DNA from: Photobacterium iliopiscarium
Lineage (GTDB): Bacteria; Pseudomonadota; Gammaproteobacteria; Enterobacterales; Vibrionaceae
Direction of reading: 5' to 3'
DNA: 64,000 bases
Assembly (NCBI RefSeq): GCF_003026395.1
Contig: NZ_PYOO01000004.1
Coordinates: 310,001 to 374,000, forward strand
Both the position numbers and the translations under genes were made by a program. The notes beneath the pieces were generated by a model that was not told the DNA's origin, searched no databases, and worked only from the letters and a program-made list of their open reading frames with translations. Below are positions 32,890 through 43,272 of the stretch, in pieces (the first letter of the stretch is position 1; the number at the start of each line of letters is the position of its first letter).

Positions 32890-34392
32890 ATGACTTCTAC
32901 GAATGGAAATATACTGGGTTCAATCAACGATACCTTAATGGCGATTATTGGTTCAATAAACGGCATTTTATGGGGACAACTTCTTGTTTATTTATTGGTA
33001 GGTGTGGGAATTTACTTTAGTGTTCGTCTTGGTTTTATCCAAATTCGCCAATTCCGCCATTCCATTGATGTATTAAAAAGCGGCCGTGAAATAGAAAACG
33101 GTATTAGCTCTTATCAAGTATTTTGTACATCAATGGCTGCACGTGTTGGTACCGGTAACATGGCCGGCGTTGCGGTTGCACTAACCATTGGTGGCCCAGG
33201 TGCTATTTTTTGGATGTGGCTGATTGCTATCTTTGGTATGGCGACGGCTTTTATTGAATCAACCTTGGCACAAGTTTACAAAGTAAAAGATGTTGACGGT
33301 CAATACCGTGGCGGACCTGCTTATTATATGGAGCAAGGTCTTGGCAAGCGCTGGATGGGTACTCTTTTTTCAATTTGCCTTATTATTGCTTTCGGCTTTG
33401 TTTTTAATGCCGTTCAAGCAAATACCATCACAGATGCACTACACCACTCTTTTGGTTGGGATGAAACGACACAAGGTATCGTTATTGTTATCTTTACTGC
33501 CTTCTTTATTATGGGTGGTTTACGCCGTGTTGCGACAGCATCAACAAAAATTGTTCCTATCATGGCGGTGGGTTATTTAGCGATTGCACTCGTTATTGTT
33601 GCAATGAACATTACTGAACTACCTGCCGTACTTGCTCTTATTGTAAAAAGTGCCTTTGGTTGGCATGAAGCGGTTGCTGGCGGTGTAGCATTTACAGCTT
33701 CACAAGCAATGCAAAGTGGTATTGCGCGTGGTTTATTTTCAAATGAAGCCGGTATGGGTTCAGCGGCTAACGTAGCGGCAAGTGCAACACCAAACCCTAA
33801 CCACCCCGCTTCACAAGGCTTTGTGCAAATGCTCGGCGTATTTGTTGATACTATTGTCATCTGTACCGCATCAGCGGCAATGATCATGCTATCAGGCGTA
33901 ATGAACTCACCGGATGCAGCTACTGGTATCGGTCTACTTCAACAAGCCCTAAGTAATCAATTAGGTGATTGGACAACCTATTTCATTGCCTCAGCTATCT
34001 TACTATTTTGTTTCTCATCAATTATTGCAAACTACACCTATGCAGAAACAAATATTATGTTCTTAAACGGCAATACAAAGAAAGGTTTACTCTTGTTCCG
34101 CCTTTGTGTCTTAGGCATGGTAATGTTTGGCGCTGTAGCTTCACTGCCTGTTGTTTGGAGTTTAGCTGACGTTTCTATGGGCTTAATGGCACTGGTTAAT
34201 ATTGTTGCTCTTATCTTCTTATCTGGGTTGGCGATTAAAGTTATCAAAGATTATGAAGAACAACTTAAAGCAGGTAAAACACCAGAATTTGATCGCTCTA
34301 AGTTTAAAGAACTAAAAGATATTGAAGGTGCATGGCACCCAGATACTATTGCAGAAGCACGTGAAGCCAATGGCAATACGTTTAATAAATAG
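32890..34392 (+). CDS. Alanine/glycine:cation symporter (AGCS family)
   Basis: Na+-coupled uptake of alanine or glycine at the inner membrane, 500 residues with about 10-11 helices. The family motifs FCTSMAARVGTGNMAGVAVAL (split here as FCTSMAARVGTGN), GGPGAIFWMWL, YRGGPAYYMEQGL and GLFSNEAGMGSAANVAA are all present. It starts with ATG 32890 after AGGAAAA. A CRP-like site upstream suggests carbon-source control. It is a paralog of the riboswitch-controlled symporter at 48420 but has no riboswitch. A strong terminator follows. Confidence 0.93.
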   Translation: MTSTNGNILGSINDTLMAIIGSINGILWGQLLVYLLVGVGIYFSVRLGFIQIRQFRHSIDVLKSGREIENGISSYQVFCTSMAARVGTGNMAGVAVALTIGGPGAIFWMWLIAIFGMATAFIESTLAQVYKVKDVDGQYRGGPAYYMEQGLGKRWMGTLFSICLIIAFGFVFNAVQANTITDALHHSFGWDETTQGIVIVIFTAFFIMGGLRRVATASTKIVPIMAVGYLAIALVIVAMNITELPAVLALIVKSAFGWHEAVAGGVAFTASQAMQSGIARGLFSNEAGMGSAANVAASATPNPNHPASQGFVQMLGVFVDTIVICTASAAMIMLSGVMNSPDAATGIGLLQQALSNQLGDWTTYFIASAILLFCFSSIIANYTYAETNIMFLNGNTKKGLLLFRLCVLGMVMFGAVASLPVVWSLADVSMGLMALVNIVALIFLSGLAIKVIKDYEEQLKAGKTPEFDRSKFKELKDIEGAWHPDTIAEAREANGNTFNK

Positions 34393-34419
34393 AATAACTA
34401 GGTAGTATTTATCGATTGA

Positions 34420-34448
34420 AACCAGTCAGCAATGACTGGTTTTTTTTA
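34420..34448 (+). terminator. Terminator of AGCS symporter gene
   Basis: AACCAGTCA and TGACTGGTT pair around GCAA, with eight T following. Confidence 0.92.
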
Positions 34449-34492
34449 TCTTTATTTTGAGTATTAATTATATTCATCAAAAAATAGAAATA

Positions 34493-34525
34493 AAAAAAGG
34501 CTAAAGAAATATATTCTTTAGCCTT
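34493..34525 (-). terminator. Terminator of the 93-residue gene
   Basis: AAGGCTAAAGAA pairs with TTCTTTAGCCTT. On the minus strand it is followed by seven T. Confidence 0.85.
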
Positions 34526-34540
34526 AGGCATATTTACACA

Positions 34541-34822
34541 TTATAGATAACCATGTTGGCTTTTCCAGCTTTCACTCATTTGTGCTAGAACACACGCAGG
34601 AAGTGGACGATGGGCTTTTGCAGGCTGTGTCGCTATTTTTCGATAACCACTTGCTTGCAGTCTTAAATCAAAGGCCTTATCAATTGGCTTGCCAGATCGT
34701 GCTAAATCCCAACGGAAGGCACGCAGTGCTGTATATTCATGCTGTTCAATTTCACCACCATAAGGATACATTAACACTTTAGCATAGGCTTGCTTTGCCA
34801 ATTCGAAGTTCACATTAATCAT
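34541..34822 (-). CDS. Hypothetical protein (93 aa)
   Basis: A small soluble protein with a very strong ribosome site (AAGGAGGAA before ATG 34822) and its own terminator, so a real single-gene unit. It has no signal peptide, membrane helix or motif I know. The middle, LRAFRWDLARSGKPIDKAFDL, is basic and helical. Likely cytoplasmic, function unknown. Confidence 0.72.
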   Translation of the reverse strand: MINVNFELAKQAYAKVLMYPYGGEIEQHEYTALRAFRWDLARSGKPIDKAFDLRLQASGYRKIATQPAKAHRPLPACVLAQMSESWKSQHGYL

Positions 34823-35115
34823 GAGTTCCTCCTTAGCTCCTATTTGGCTATCACTACTGCCAAGGGCTAAGTTTAACGTAAAACGTTACAGTGTCGCATG
34901 CAAGCCGTTTCTCAAAGATGTTGATATAAAATGGTATATATAACTAAATTATGTGACACTCATCTCAATATCGAACAGTTAACCACCACTTTCCGCGTTA
35001 AAAATATCCAACTAATATTAAATTCACTTGATGACATCACTTTCTAAAAATTGCCCTTTAAACCCGTTATAAGCTGCATTACTATGCTAGGTATAACCAC
35101 TTCAAGGACAACATA

Positions 35116-35475
35116 ATGCAACCAATACAAGTACAACCTAACCCACAACTTGCCGTTATTTTTAAAACATGGTCTACGGAGTGGGCTAAAGATGTTGAAG
35201 CAGGAAAAAAAGATACTGCAAATCAATTTCATACGGTATATAGCATTGCAGCTGATTTGTTTGCAAAAGGTGGTGAAATCGATGTTGCAGTTATTTCTGC
35301 ATTATTTAACGACTGTAAACAAAAGACAGAAATGGCAGAGCAGCTAACTAATAAAATAAAAATCGCACTAAAAGATGATGATGAACGTGCACAACAATTA
35401 ATCACACAAGTAAATACAGCAGCACAAGATGCCGCTTTCGCTATGAATTGTCTTGGTCAGTTATTACTAAAATAA
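35116..35475 (+). CDS. Hypothetical helical protein (119 aa)
   Basis: A soluble, mostly helical protein starting MQPIQVQPNPQLAVIF, with AAGGA ten bases before the ATG. The composition is Ala-, Gln- and Lys-rich. There are no membrane segments. The family is not recognised. It ends before a hairpin terminator (GGCAG-GTTT / AAAC-CTGCC, 35493-35525), so it is a separate transcription unit. Confidence 0.68.
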   Translation: MQPIQVQPNPQLAVIFKTWSTEWAKDVEAGKKDTANQFHTVYSIAADLFAKGGEIDVAVISALFNDCKQKTEMAEQLTNKIKIALKDDDERAQQLITQVNTAAQDAAFAMNCLGQLLLK

Positions 35476-35492
35476 ACATAATATTATAAAAA

Positions 35493-35525
35493 AGGCAGCG
35501 TTTAATAAGAAACACTGCCTACTTT
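35493..35525 (+). terminator. Terminator of the 119-residue gene
   Basis: GGCAGCGTTT pairs with AAACACTGCC with one mismatch, followed by ACTTTTTC. Confidence 0.7.
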
Positions 35526-35666
35526 TTCATTAATACCATCAGCCATTTCATCAATAATGCATTCCTTGTATTGCGTTATTTATTATATATCTACGTCTAA
35601 TTGTAGTTTTACTTTACCACTATATTTAGTCGTATCTACATGTTTCACTATTAACAAGCCGCCATA

Positions 35667-37607
35667 ATGAAAATAACAACGTTAACGACTATGTTTAGCC
35701 GCTGGTTTTCCAATGCAGCAGACATCCCTGACTCAATTCGTATAACTGCTCCAATGTTAGTTAGCCTAGGCGTATTCTATAGTTTAGGTTTTACTAGTGC
35801 AGGGATCTCAGGCTTAATTACAGCATGGTTACTTGGGGTTCAAGCCCGTAACCTGCCCTATTTGAAGCGACTACAGATACTGTCTATTTCAATAATAGTC
35901 ACTGTTGTTGCGACCTATTTGGCATTTTTAGTCTTTAGTGACATGTGGTTAAGTGCGATTACCTTATGCTCAATTGCTATTCTTTATGGCTTAATGTCTA
36001 ACCAGCGCCCTCATATTCGTCTCTTTGGCTATAACTTTGGTTTTATCTACATTATGGCGATTCACTTTGCCTCAGTAGGTGATAGTTTAACTATTGTACT
36101 TATGGCGAATGTCTTTGCTGGTTTCTGTGTAATGCTATCATCATTAATGCTATGGCCTTTTTTTAAAGGACGTATTTTGCATCAGCACACAGTGACAGTG
36201 CACAATGCATTGGCTGATTGGCTTAATGAATTACGTTTATCTAATAATGAATCACAGCTAGCGGCAAGACGCCAATTCTTTTATCAAAGTGCCCACAATT
36301 TAGCGTATTACAGCAATTCTGTTTCATCATCTAAACGCGCCCTACAAATAAAAATAGAACTACAACGTTTATTAGAAATGTCTGAATATATTATTTGTTT
36401 AGAACAAGTACTCAGCTTTGATATTCATGCAACCACTCGCATTAAACTGTTTGAATGGATAGAAAAATCCGCTCAACAATTAAAAAACAAACAACAAATC
36501 ACGGCAACCTTTGCAACAAATGAATATAACAATACAGTATATATTATTGATATAATAGAAAATTTCAAACGCTGTTATAACTTTGATACTTTCTCATCAC
36601 CCGATAACAGTAAAAATATCTATTTATTCACTAATGACAGTGAAGCATTTATTAGTGATTTTCGTCTTGCTCTTAAATTTAATTCTAAAGAGTGGCGTCA
36701 TGCTGGAAAAATTGCAGTCACATTAGCTGTCACCCAGTTTTTAACTGAATTTTATCATTTGCCGCAAGGTTATTGGATTTCATTAACGGCATTTATTGTA
36801 TTACTAACATCATCAATGGCAGTCACTAACCATCGAATTTGGAACCGTTTTTCTGGTACCTCTTTAGGGGGGATTTATTGCTTTATCTGCTTATATTTTG
36901 TGCCACCACAATACCTTCTGTTACTAACCAGTATTTCCGTCTTCTTCTCTTTTACGTCATACCACAAAGAACGTTACGACATCCATGTGTTTTGGTTAAC
37001 ATCAATGATTGTGTTCGCGATTAGCTTGTTATCTCCAGATAATACTTATGTGTCTTTTTATCGTATTATCGATACATTATTTGGGGTAACTATTGCATTT
37101 TCAGTGAACTATTTTATTGCGCCAAGTTGGACCATGACATGGTTAGATCGTCATACTGCTAGCATGATAAAGTCCCAAATCTTATATGTTGCGGTGCTAA
37201 ACAAACCGCAATGGGAACAAAAAATCAACTTATATCAAAGTCAACAACGTTATTATTCATTAAATGGCGAAGTGATGAATTTACTGAAAGAGCCTAACTT
37301 AAGTCCTCGTACATCGAAAGACTGGCTAAGCTTATTAGTACTAATTCAACGTTTAAATGATGCCTTATTATTAGCAACTAAATTGGGTATTCAATCAGAT
37401 AAACCACAATCAACAACACGTTGGATTAATCAATTACAATGGATCAAACAGACATTTCCTGATCGTTGCAAACATGGTGAAATGCCACCATTTTATACAG
37501 AAACAAAAATAGCACCGATCCCTGACGATATGTTATGTGCCTTAATCGAAAAAGATATTCAACAACTTATTGCGTGGATGATATATCAACGAGCTTTTGT
37601 AGTATAG
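35667..37607 (+). CDS. FUSC-family (YccS/AaeB-like) inner membrane protein
   Basis: The 646 residues have two sets of six hydrophobic helices: the first at about 25-165 (for example LGVFYSLGFTSAGISGLITAW), the second at about 355-490 (WRHAGKIAVTLAVTQFLTEF, YWISLTAFIVLLTSSMAVTNHRI). A long soluble region lies between them and another at the C-terminus. This double arrangement is that of AaeB/YccS exporters. The substrate is unknown, and no membrane-fusion partner gene is adjacent. It is a full-length relative of the half-size protein at 10535. A bidirectional terminator follows. Confidence 0.8.
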   Translation: MKITTLTTMFSRWFSNAADIPDSIRITAPMLVSLGVFYSLGFTSAGISGLITAWLLGVQARNLPYLKRLQILSISIIVTVVATYLAFLVFSDMWLSAITLCSIAILYGLMSNQRPHIRLFGYNFGFIYIMAIHFASVGDSLTIVLMANVFAGFCVMLSSLMLWPFFKGRILHQHTVTVHNALADWLNELRLSNNESQLAARRQFFYQSAHNLAYYSNSVSSSKRALQIKIELQRLLEMSEYIICLEQVLSFDIHATTRIKLFEWIEKSAQQLKNKQQITATFATNEYNNTVYIIDIIENFKRCYNFDTFSSPDNSKNIYLFTNDSEAFISDFRLALKFNSKEWRHAGKIAVTLAVTQFLTEFYHLPQGYWISLTAFIVLLTSSMAVTNHRIWNRFSGTSLGGIYCFICLYFVPPQYLLLLTSISVFFSFTSYHKERYDIHVFWLTSMIVFAISLLSPDNTYVSFYRIIDTLFGVTIAFSVNYFIAPSWTMTWLDRHTASMIKSQILYVAVLNKPQWEQKINLYQSQQRYYSLNGEVMNLLKEPNLSPRTSKDWLSLLVLIQRLNDALLLATKLGIQSDKPQSTTRWINQLQWIKQTFPDRCKHGEMPPFYTETKIAPIPDDMLCALIEKDIQQLIAWMIYQRAFVV

Positions 37608-37635
37608 CAAACGTGATATTTAGTTATTAATAAAA

Positions 37636-37666
37636 AAAACCGCGCATCATTCAGATACGCGGTTTT
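37636..37666. terminator. Bidirectional terminator between FUSC and acfD-like genes
   Basis: AAAACCGCG and CGCGGTTTT pair around a 13-base loop. A run before and T run after. Confidence 0.9.
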
Positions 37667-37695
37667 ATTTTTTTCGATGTATATCTTGACGTTAT

Positions 37696-40600
37696 TTAAT
37701 TCATTTGACGTACTGTCACTGAATTAATTTGTAATGGATCATGCTTTGGTGCATCAAGATTTAATGCTTTGACTGCTGCACGACCCGCAGGTGTAATGCC
37801 CCCTTCGTAAGAAGGTTCTGTCGCACCAGGGATCATATACGCTTTAGAGCCTGGCGACCAAGCATCAAAGAAACCACTTAAATCAGTTTGTGCTGCATAA
37901 GATGCACATACCATGAGTTGATCACCTTTACTTAAACCTGGTGTTGATTGACAAGCATTCGGTGTTGGTAATTGCATATTGTCTTCTAAACCACCACGCG
38001 TTAGACGGTGCATTAGTTTAAATAAATTCCAACCCTTCATGCCATCAACATCAGTAACGTAATAACTAGGTAACTTTCCAGTAATAGCTTTCGTAATATC
38101 GAATTCAGTTTCAGCCCACTCTTTTAATTGAGCAAACATCACTAATCGTTCACCGTTACCACCAGCCGCCCAAGCATAGTTTAATTTAGCAAAATCAGGT
38201 GCCATACGAATATCTTGTTCAACACGCGCCATTTTACCAAGATGTTTATCCTGCATATAAAGTGCAAGAATATTGTTAGTAACTTCAGTTGAACCTTCAA
38301 CACTAAATGGTGCTTCAGCTGCGTTATGACCAACCTCGTGCCATAACAACCAACTGTTTAGCGGTGACATTTTTATATCACTACCTTTAGTATCAAAGCT
38401 GATATTCATAACCGGATAACCAGAGTGTGCCGCACCAATAGAGATAGCGACATCATTAACTACATGATGCTTATTATTTGGTAATGCCGCGTCCGTTACT
38501 TTACGATGATGCCCCGTACCTTCACCCTTCACTTCATCACGCGCATAAAAATCATTTAAATCTTCAGCAAAAACATCTAACTCTTGTGCGAATTGCTGTG
38601 GACTACCACCATAATTACTCGCTTGAAGATTTTTTGACGCAGCAGTATAAATAAAGCTATTCGATTCAATTTCACCAATCGGAGCTGCTGACTCTTGAGG
38701 GTTTACCCAAGCATTATCTTTATACCATGGTGCATCAACCGTTCCGTTTAAGCTAACACTAACCTTCCCTGTTTCATTGCCTGATACATAAATCAAACCA
38801 CCGTATGGCGCGGTAAACGCTTTCGAACCACCAGCAGGTAATGTGAATGACTTAGAAACACGCGGTGGACGCTGTAAACCCAACTCATGCTTTTCACGTC
38901 CAGTTAGATCGTCAGCTAAAGCCACAGTAATTGTCACTGGGTTACTATTCCCTTGTACTGAAATAGTAAATGGCTGATGTGCCACAGCCCATTGCCCTGT
39001 TGATTGACGATTGCCCGCATACCATGCAACGGTATTACTCGATAAATCAACATCCACATTGGCTGACGATGAACCTTTAGCTTCACCCGGATATTGACGA
39101 ATATCGGCTTTAATATCTAAATCAAAATATGAACGACCCAACATTAAACGCGTTAACGGTTTTTCCATATAATTAAGTGGATAGCTTGGGTTCATCCAAC
39201 CTTGATATTCTGCATTTACGTCGCTATTCGCACCATAAACCATGTTGTTATCAACAAGGCTTTGACCTAACTCTGCACTACACGCCGTTTGGCTATCGGC
39301 TGTATCACCATAACAATTTAGGAATTCAGTAAAACGTTCAAAACCTAATTCATCATTATTAAGACCGGACTCATAACGGTAATCAAGATCATTCCACAGC
39401 CATACCGTCATATTTTGGTAAATACGATTGAGATCAACACTGTTTAGACGCTCACCTTGTTTTCCTTTAGTGCGGAAATACAATTCATGCTGATATAAAC
39501 GTTCAATGTTTGTCCCAAGATCGGCCGCTTTTACCATCGCTTTAGCTGTCGCTTCATTGAGATCTAATTCTTGGTAACGCGGTGTATACATGCCACCATC
39601 AGTCGCAATACCTGTTCCAGGTCGATATTCTAAGCAGTTAACCTCATAGTGGTAATCGCTAAGCTGGCATTCTTGATAACCAAACTCATCCAATAGCTGC
39701 TGTTTTGCAATATTAATTTGTTCTGGCGTTTTATTAAATGTATCAATAAATGCAACAACAGTTTCGTTTTTGCCTTCATCGTTAGTAATGACTTTCTTCG
39801 CAACTTCTAATTTGGGTTTATCATCAGGTTTATTATTGGTAATGAAATCCCAAGTAACGATGCCATCTTTAATTGTATATGGTGGTTTTATCTCACCACT
39901 CGCTTCGTCTTTTGCTGACTCATAACGTTCAATAACCCAAAAACCATGTTCACGTTGTGCACGCACACGATCAGGATAACCATAACTAGGGCCACTAGTA
40001 ACCACTGAATGGCCATTTAATGCTAAACCAGCGCCATCTAATAAACGAGCAAACTCATCTTTAGGTTGAGAAGTAATACTTTCCATAATAAGTATATTAC
40101 CACCACGCTCAACATAGCTGAGTAAACCAGAGACATCTTGCTCTGTTAGTTTAGGCTTACTAATATCAGCAACAGTCGGAATAGTATAACCACTTGTAAT
40201 AGTATTAAATTCATATCCATTAAGAATCACTAATGGCATTGTTTCCGGATCAATCGAACTAAAATCAGTCACTTGTTCAATATTTAACTTAAAGCGTTTA
40301 TCTGCTTTAAATTCTGCGGAGCGACCAACCTTTTGCCCTGCTTGACGGAAATAAACATGTGATATATTGGTTCCAACAGTAATAGGATCCGCAGAATGAC
40401 TATAACTCTCGCCTAATAAGTAACGGAACGTATTAGTAAAGAAGTTACCCATATCAGGGCTATCCATTGAATCAGCACCGCGCTGACTACACACACCATT
40501 CTTATCAACACTGCCGTTCCAACTATAGCTATCAGGGCAGACCAAAATGCTGTTATAGCGATTATGACCCACCATCATAACTTTACCGGTTCCTAACTCA

Positions 40601-42225
40601 CCGATACTGATAAACGGTAAGTTAAACGTTGCAGTCTCTGCTCCAACCTTTTTAGGCTTAACTGTTGATGGTGCTTCGGTGATATACGCTAGGCTCTTTT
40701 CATCCCATGCTTTTTTATCACCAAACTTGATCCAATAGTTATTATCATTACGCGCCATTAAAATAGGAAAAGCGCGATTAGATATATTAATTGAGCTTTG
40801 ACCTCGAGCACCACCAGAACTGCCATAAAACCATGTTGAATCAGTAAATACGTGGAATTTATTAACGGGTTTCCAGCCAGCTGTAATCGCCTCAGCCCCT
40901 GCACCCCAAAGCTTATTAATATCCGCTTGGATATTTTTATCGGTTACTGTTGCAGTACGCGAAAACGACAAGGGTGAGAAAGCCACATTTGCCTTACAAG
41001 TATCACCACAAATTGCGTTATCAATCCGCTGTGCTAAACCTGATTCAAATTGCTTATCAAACTCACCAGCAACAGCAACTTCTTGACCTGTACCATCAGG
41101 CAGTTTGACGGACTCAGACAACTCGATATTTAACGCTTCATTAATCACATTAGGGTATTGAGCAAATACGTTATGAACACGCTCGGTGATCTCAATATAA
41201 TTCTTCGATGCAGAATAGCGCTGTAATAAACGAACAATATTACGCCCGGCATGCCCTTCAGCTAGATCTGTCACCGTAAATTGAGTTTTATTGGCTTTAA
41301 GTTCACCTAGCTCAAAGGTATCAATACCAAAAGCAACACTTTCACCCCAGCTAAAGCTAAATTTACCTTTAGTATCAGTTTTCCCACGCCCTGATGGGCT
41401 GTAATAATCAACACCGATAATAGGTTGACCATCAAGATCACGTAAAAAGCCTTCCGTTAAGATCAATTTGGTTGGCTGGTAACTTAAATTTTGCTCGGCA
41501 TTAGCACTTACAAAACCACTGTTTAAATCATTACTCGTTCCTGGTGACACAACCGGTTGTGATTCAGGTTCATGGGTTGATGGTTTGCTGTCAGTTTCTG
41601 TACTTTCGTCAAGTTTATCGCTAATCAACGCATTAAATTCAGCGGGTGGCAGCAATATGTCATCAGTGTTATAGAAAATATTAAACCGTACTTGATCAAT
41701 CTCTGACAATTTAAAATCAATCACTTTACCGCTTACAACAGCCATTTTATTCAATAATGCTTGTGTGTTAACAATTGCATTTTGACGTTGGGCATCATCA
41801 GCAAAAGCAGCAAAGCGATCTGATTGAGCGAGCGTCAGTAATTTGATTTTTTCTTTAGCGTTGGACTTAGTTGTTTGTAATTGAACATCACTAAAAGTCG
41901 CTAATTCGATGCTATCAAATGAACATACGATAACTTTATCATCCTCGATGATAAAATCTGTCGCGGGTAAGCCATTACAAAGCACACTCGTACCAAAATT
42001 CATATCACCATTAAGCGAGAAAATACCGAAGGCAGGGGGTATTTCAGGATCAACAACGGGAGGTAAAATCTCTGGTTTATCTGGATCAACAGGTGGAATA
42101 ATTTCAGGTGTTTCAGGATCAACAACTGGTGGTGGTGGAATAGGATCACTTGAATCACTACCGCCATTACATCCCATCAAAAGAGCTGATGATATAGCCA
42201 ACGCAATCAACTTTTTATTTGCCAC
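37696..42225 (-). CDS. acfD: AcfD/SslE-type lipoprotein zinc metalloprotease (M60-like)
   Basis: The 1509 residues start with a lipoprotein signal and lipobox LLMGC (Cys19). A Pro-rich low-complexity stretch with repeated PPVVDPE and PPVDPDKPEI units follows at about 28-65. The length, lipobox and C-terminal protease match V. cholerae AcfD (about 1520) and E. coli SslE. The M60 zinc motif is HEVGH at 1296-1300 with the downstream Glu at 1310 or 1314. Known relatives are type II secreted, surface-exposed mucin-degrading or colonization factors. No type II secretion genes lie nearby. The gene symbol is given by family, not by proven orthology. Confidence 0.88.
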   Translation of the reverse strand: MANKKLIALAISSALLMGCNGGSDSSDPIPPPPVVDPETPEIIPPVDPDKPEILPPVVDPEIPPAFGIFSLNGDMNFGTSVLCNGLPATDFIIEDDKVIVCSFDSIELATFSDVQLQTTKSNAKEKIKLLTLAQSDRFAAFADDAQRQNAIVNTQALLNKMAVVSGKVIDFKLSEIDQVRFNIFYNTDDILLPPAEFNALISDKLDESTETDSKPSTHEPESQPVVSPGTSNDLNSGFVSANAEQNLSYQPTKLILTEGFLRDLDGQPIIGVDYYSPSGRGKTDTKGKFSFSWGESVAFGIDTFELGELKANKTQFTVTDLAEGHAGRNIVRLLQRYSASKNYIEITERVHNVFAQYPNVINEALNIELSESVKLPDGTGQEVAVAGEFDKQFESGLAQRIDNAICGDTCKANVAFSPLSFSRTATVTDKNIQADINKLWGAGAEAITAGWKPVNKFHVFTDSTWFYGSSGGARGQSSINISNRAFPILMARNDNNYWIKFGDKKAWDEKSLAYITEAPSTVKPKKVGAETATFNLPFISIGELGTGKVMMVGHNRYNSILVCPDSYSWNGSVDKNGVCSQRGADSMDSPDMGNFFTNTFRYLLGESYSHSADPITVGTNISHVYFRQAGQKVGRSAEFKADKRFKLNIEQVTDFSSIDPETMPLVILNGYEFNTITSGYTIPTVADISKPKLTEQDVSGLLSYVERGGNILIMESITSQPKDEFARLLDGAGLALNGHSVVTSGPSYGYPDRVRAQREHGFWVIERYESAKDEASGEIKPPYTIKDGIVTWDFITNNKPDDKPKLEVAKKVITNDEGKNETVVAFIDTFNKTPEQINIAKQQLLDEFGYQECQLSDYHYEVNCLEYRPGTGIATDGGMYTPRYQELDLNEATAKAMVKAADLGTNIERLYQHELYFRTKGKQGERLNSVDLNRIYQNMTVWLWNDLDYRYESGLNNDELGFERFTEFLNCYGDTADSQTACSAELGQSLVDNNMVYGANSDVNAEYQGWMNPSYPLNYMEKPLTRLMLGRSYFDLDIKADIRQYPGEAKGSSSANVDVDLSSNTVAWYAGNRQSTGQWAVAHQPFTISVQGNSNPVTITVALADDLTGREKHELGLQRPPRVSKSFTLPAGGSKAFTAPYGGLIYVSGNETGKVSVSLNGTVDAPWYKDNAWVNPQESAAPIGEIESNSFIYTAASKNLQASNYGGSPQQFAQELDVFAEDLNDFYARDEVKGEGTGHHRKVTDAALPNNKHHVVNDVAISIGAAHSGYPVMNISFDTKGSDIKMSPLNSWLLWHEVGHNAAEAPFSVEGSTEVTNNILALYMQDKHLGKMARVEQDIRMAPDFAKLNYAWAAGGNGERLVMFAQLKEWAETEFDITKAITGKLPSYYVTDVDGMKGWNLFKLMHRLTRGGLEDNMQLPTPNACQSTPGLSKGDQLMVCASYAAQTDLSGFFDAWSPGSKAYMIPGATEPSYEGGITPAGRAAVKALNLDAPKHDPLQINSVTVRQMN

Positions 42226-42447
42226 AATACACGTCCAATAAGTTATTTTTATTATAAATATTAGCTGTATATATATATTGAGTTATCGCTATAAGCAATA
42301 GTCATATGAGGTAAATAAACAAATCTAAAAAAAAGTCCTTAATATTATAACCCGCTGAAAATAAACGTATTATATGGTTACCCTTTGTAACAAATGGATA
42401 CAATATTTGTATTGCAATAGCTGTGAATTATTATGCCGTAATAAAAA

Positions 42448-43164
42448 TCAAGGATACATACTCACCTTTTTTTCTTTACTATTAACCAATAAATAAAAAT
42501 CATTATCCGATTCATCATATCGATTAAAGCTAAATAAGAAACATTGCTGGCAATCGAAAATGGGTTGCGAGTAATTAAGCGCTAGATTACTACCACCTTT
42601 GCGGTAATATTTACTATCAAGTGCAAGCCCAACAGCCACTAATGCTTGTTGACGATTATTAAACTCAGGCGCTTTACTTACATCCGTGAGATAATGACCA
42701 TCATGATACTCAATCCGATACATTTTATTATCATCGGACATTAAAATATCACGCCATCCATTATGGGATTCATCTGCAACTAAAATCGGTTGGTAAATAT
42801 TTATCCATTGCGCTAATTTTTGTTGGGTATGGCTAAACAAATATCCTTGACAGCCTTTTTTAGTACAATACTCTTCAGTTTGCATAAGAATAAAAACTTC
42901 ATCACTGCCATCATTATTTAAATCAGCATACCCATAAAAATATGGAAACAACCCACCTTCAGTGGTCGGCAAAGATTGATCCGGTTTTAGTATATATTGA
43001 CGTACAATTTCAGCGGCAAATGTTGCGCGTTCTTTATCATTATCTAAATACACTGAATCTTTAGTCTGCGTTAATAAATGATCATTATGAATTCGATCAG
43101 CGATCATTACGACACCAACAAACACAACCGAAAATAATACATACAACGCTCCATACTTAATCAT
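42448..43164 (-). CDS. Hypothetical membrane-anchored protein with FG-GAP-like motif
   Basis: The 238 residues have an uncleaved-looking N-terminal helix (YGALYVLFSVVFVGVVMIA), so anchored with the bulk in the periplasm. The segment GYADLNNDGSDEVFILM is a calcium-binding DxDxDG-like loop of the FG-GAP/VCBS type. Two Cys pairs (CTKKGC and CQQC) could form disulfides. The family is not recognised. It is 220 bases upstream of the acfD-like gene on the same strand, but whether they are co-transcribed is unclear. Confidence 0.65.
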   Translation of the reverse strand: MIKYGALYVLFSVVFVGVVMIADRIHNDHLLTQTKDSVYLDNDKERATFAAEIVRQYILKPDQSLPTTEGGLFPYFYGYADLNNDGSDEVFILMQTEEYCTKKGCQGYLFSHTQQKLAQWINIYQPILVADESHNGWRDILMSDDNKMYRIEYHDGHYLTDVSKAPEFNNRQQALVAVGLALDSKYYRKGGSNLALNYSQPIFDCQQCFLFSFNRYDESDNDFYLLVNSKEKKVSMYP

Positions 43165-43272
43165 CTCAACACCCTTATTAGTGACTTTCTTTTAGTGTAC
43201 TAACTATGATGTATTTTTGTTGAATCTATTGTAATAAAAACAATTACGGTAAGGTAACTAACAATAATTACA

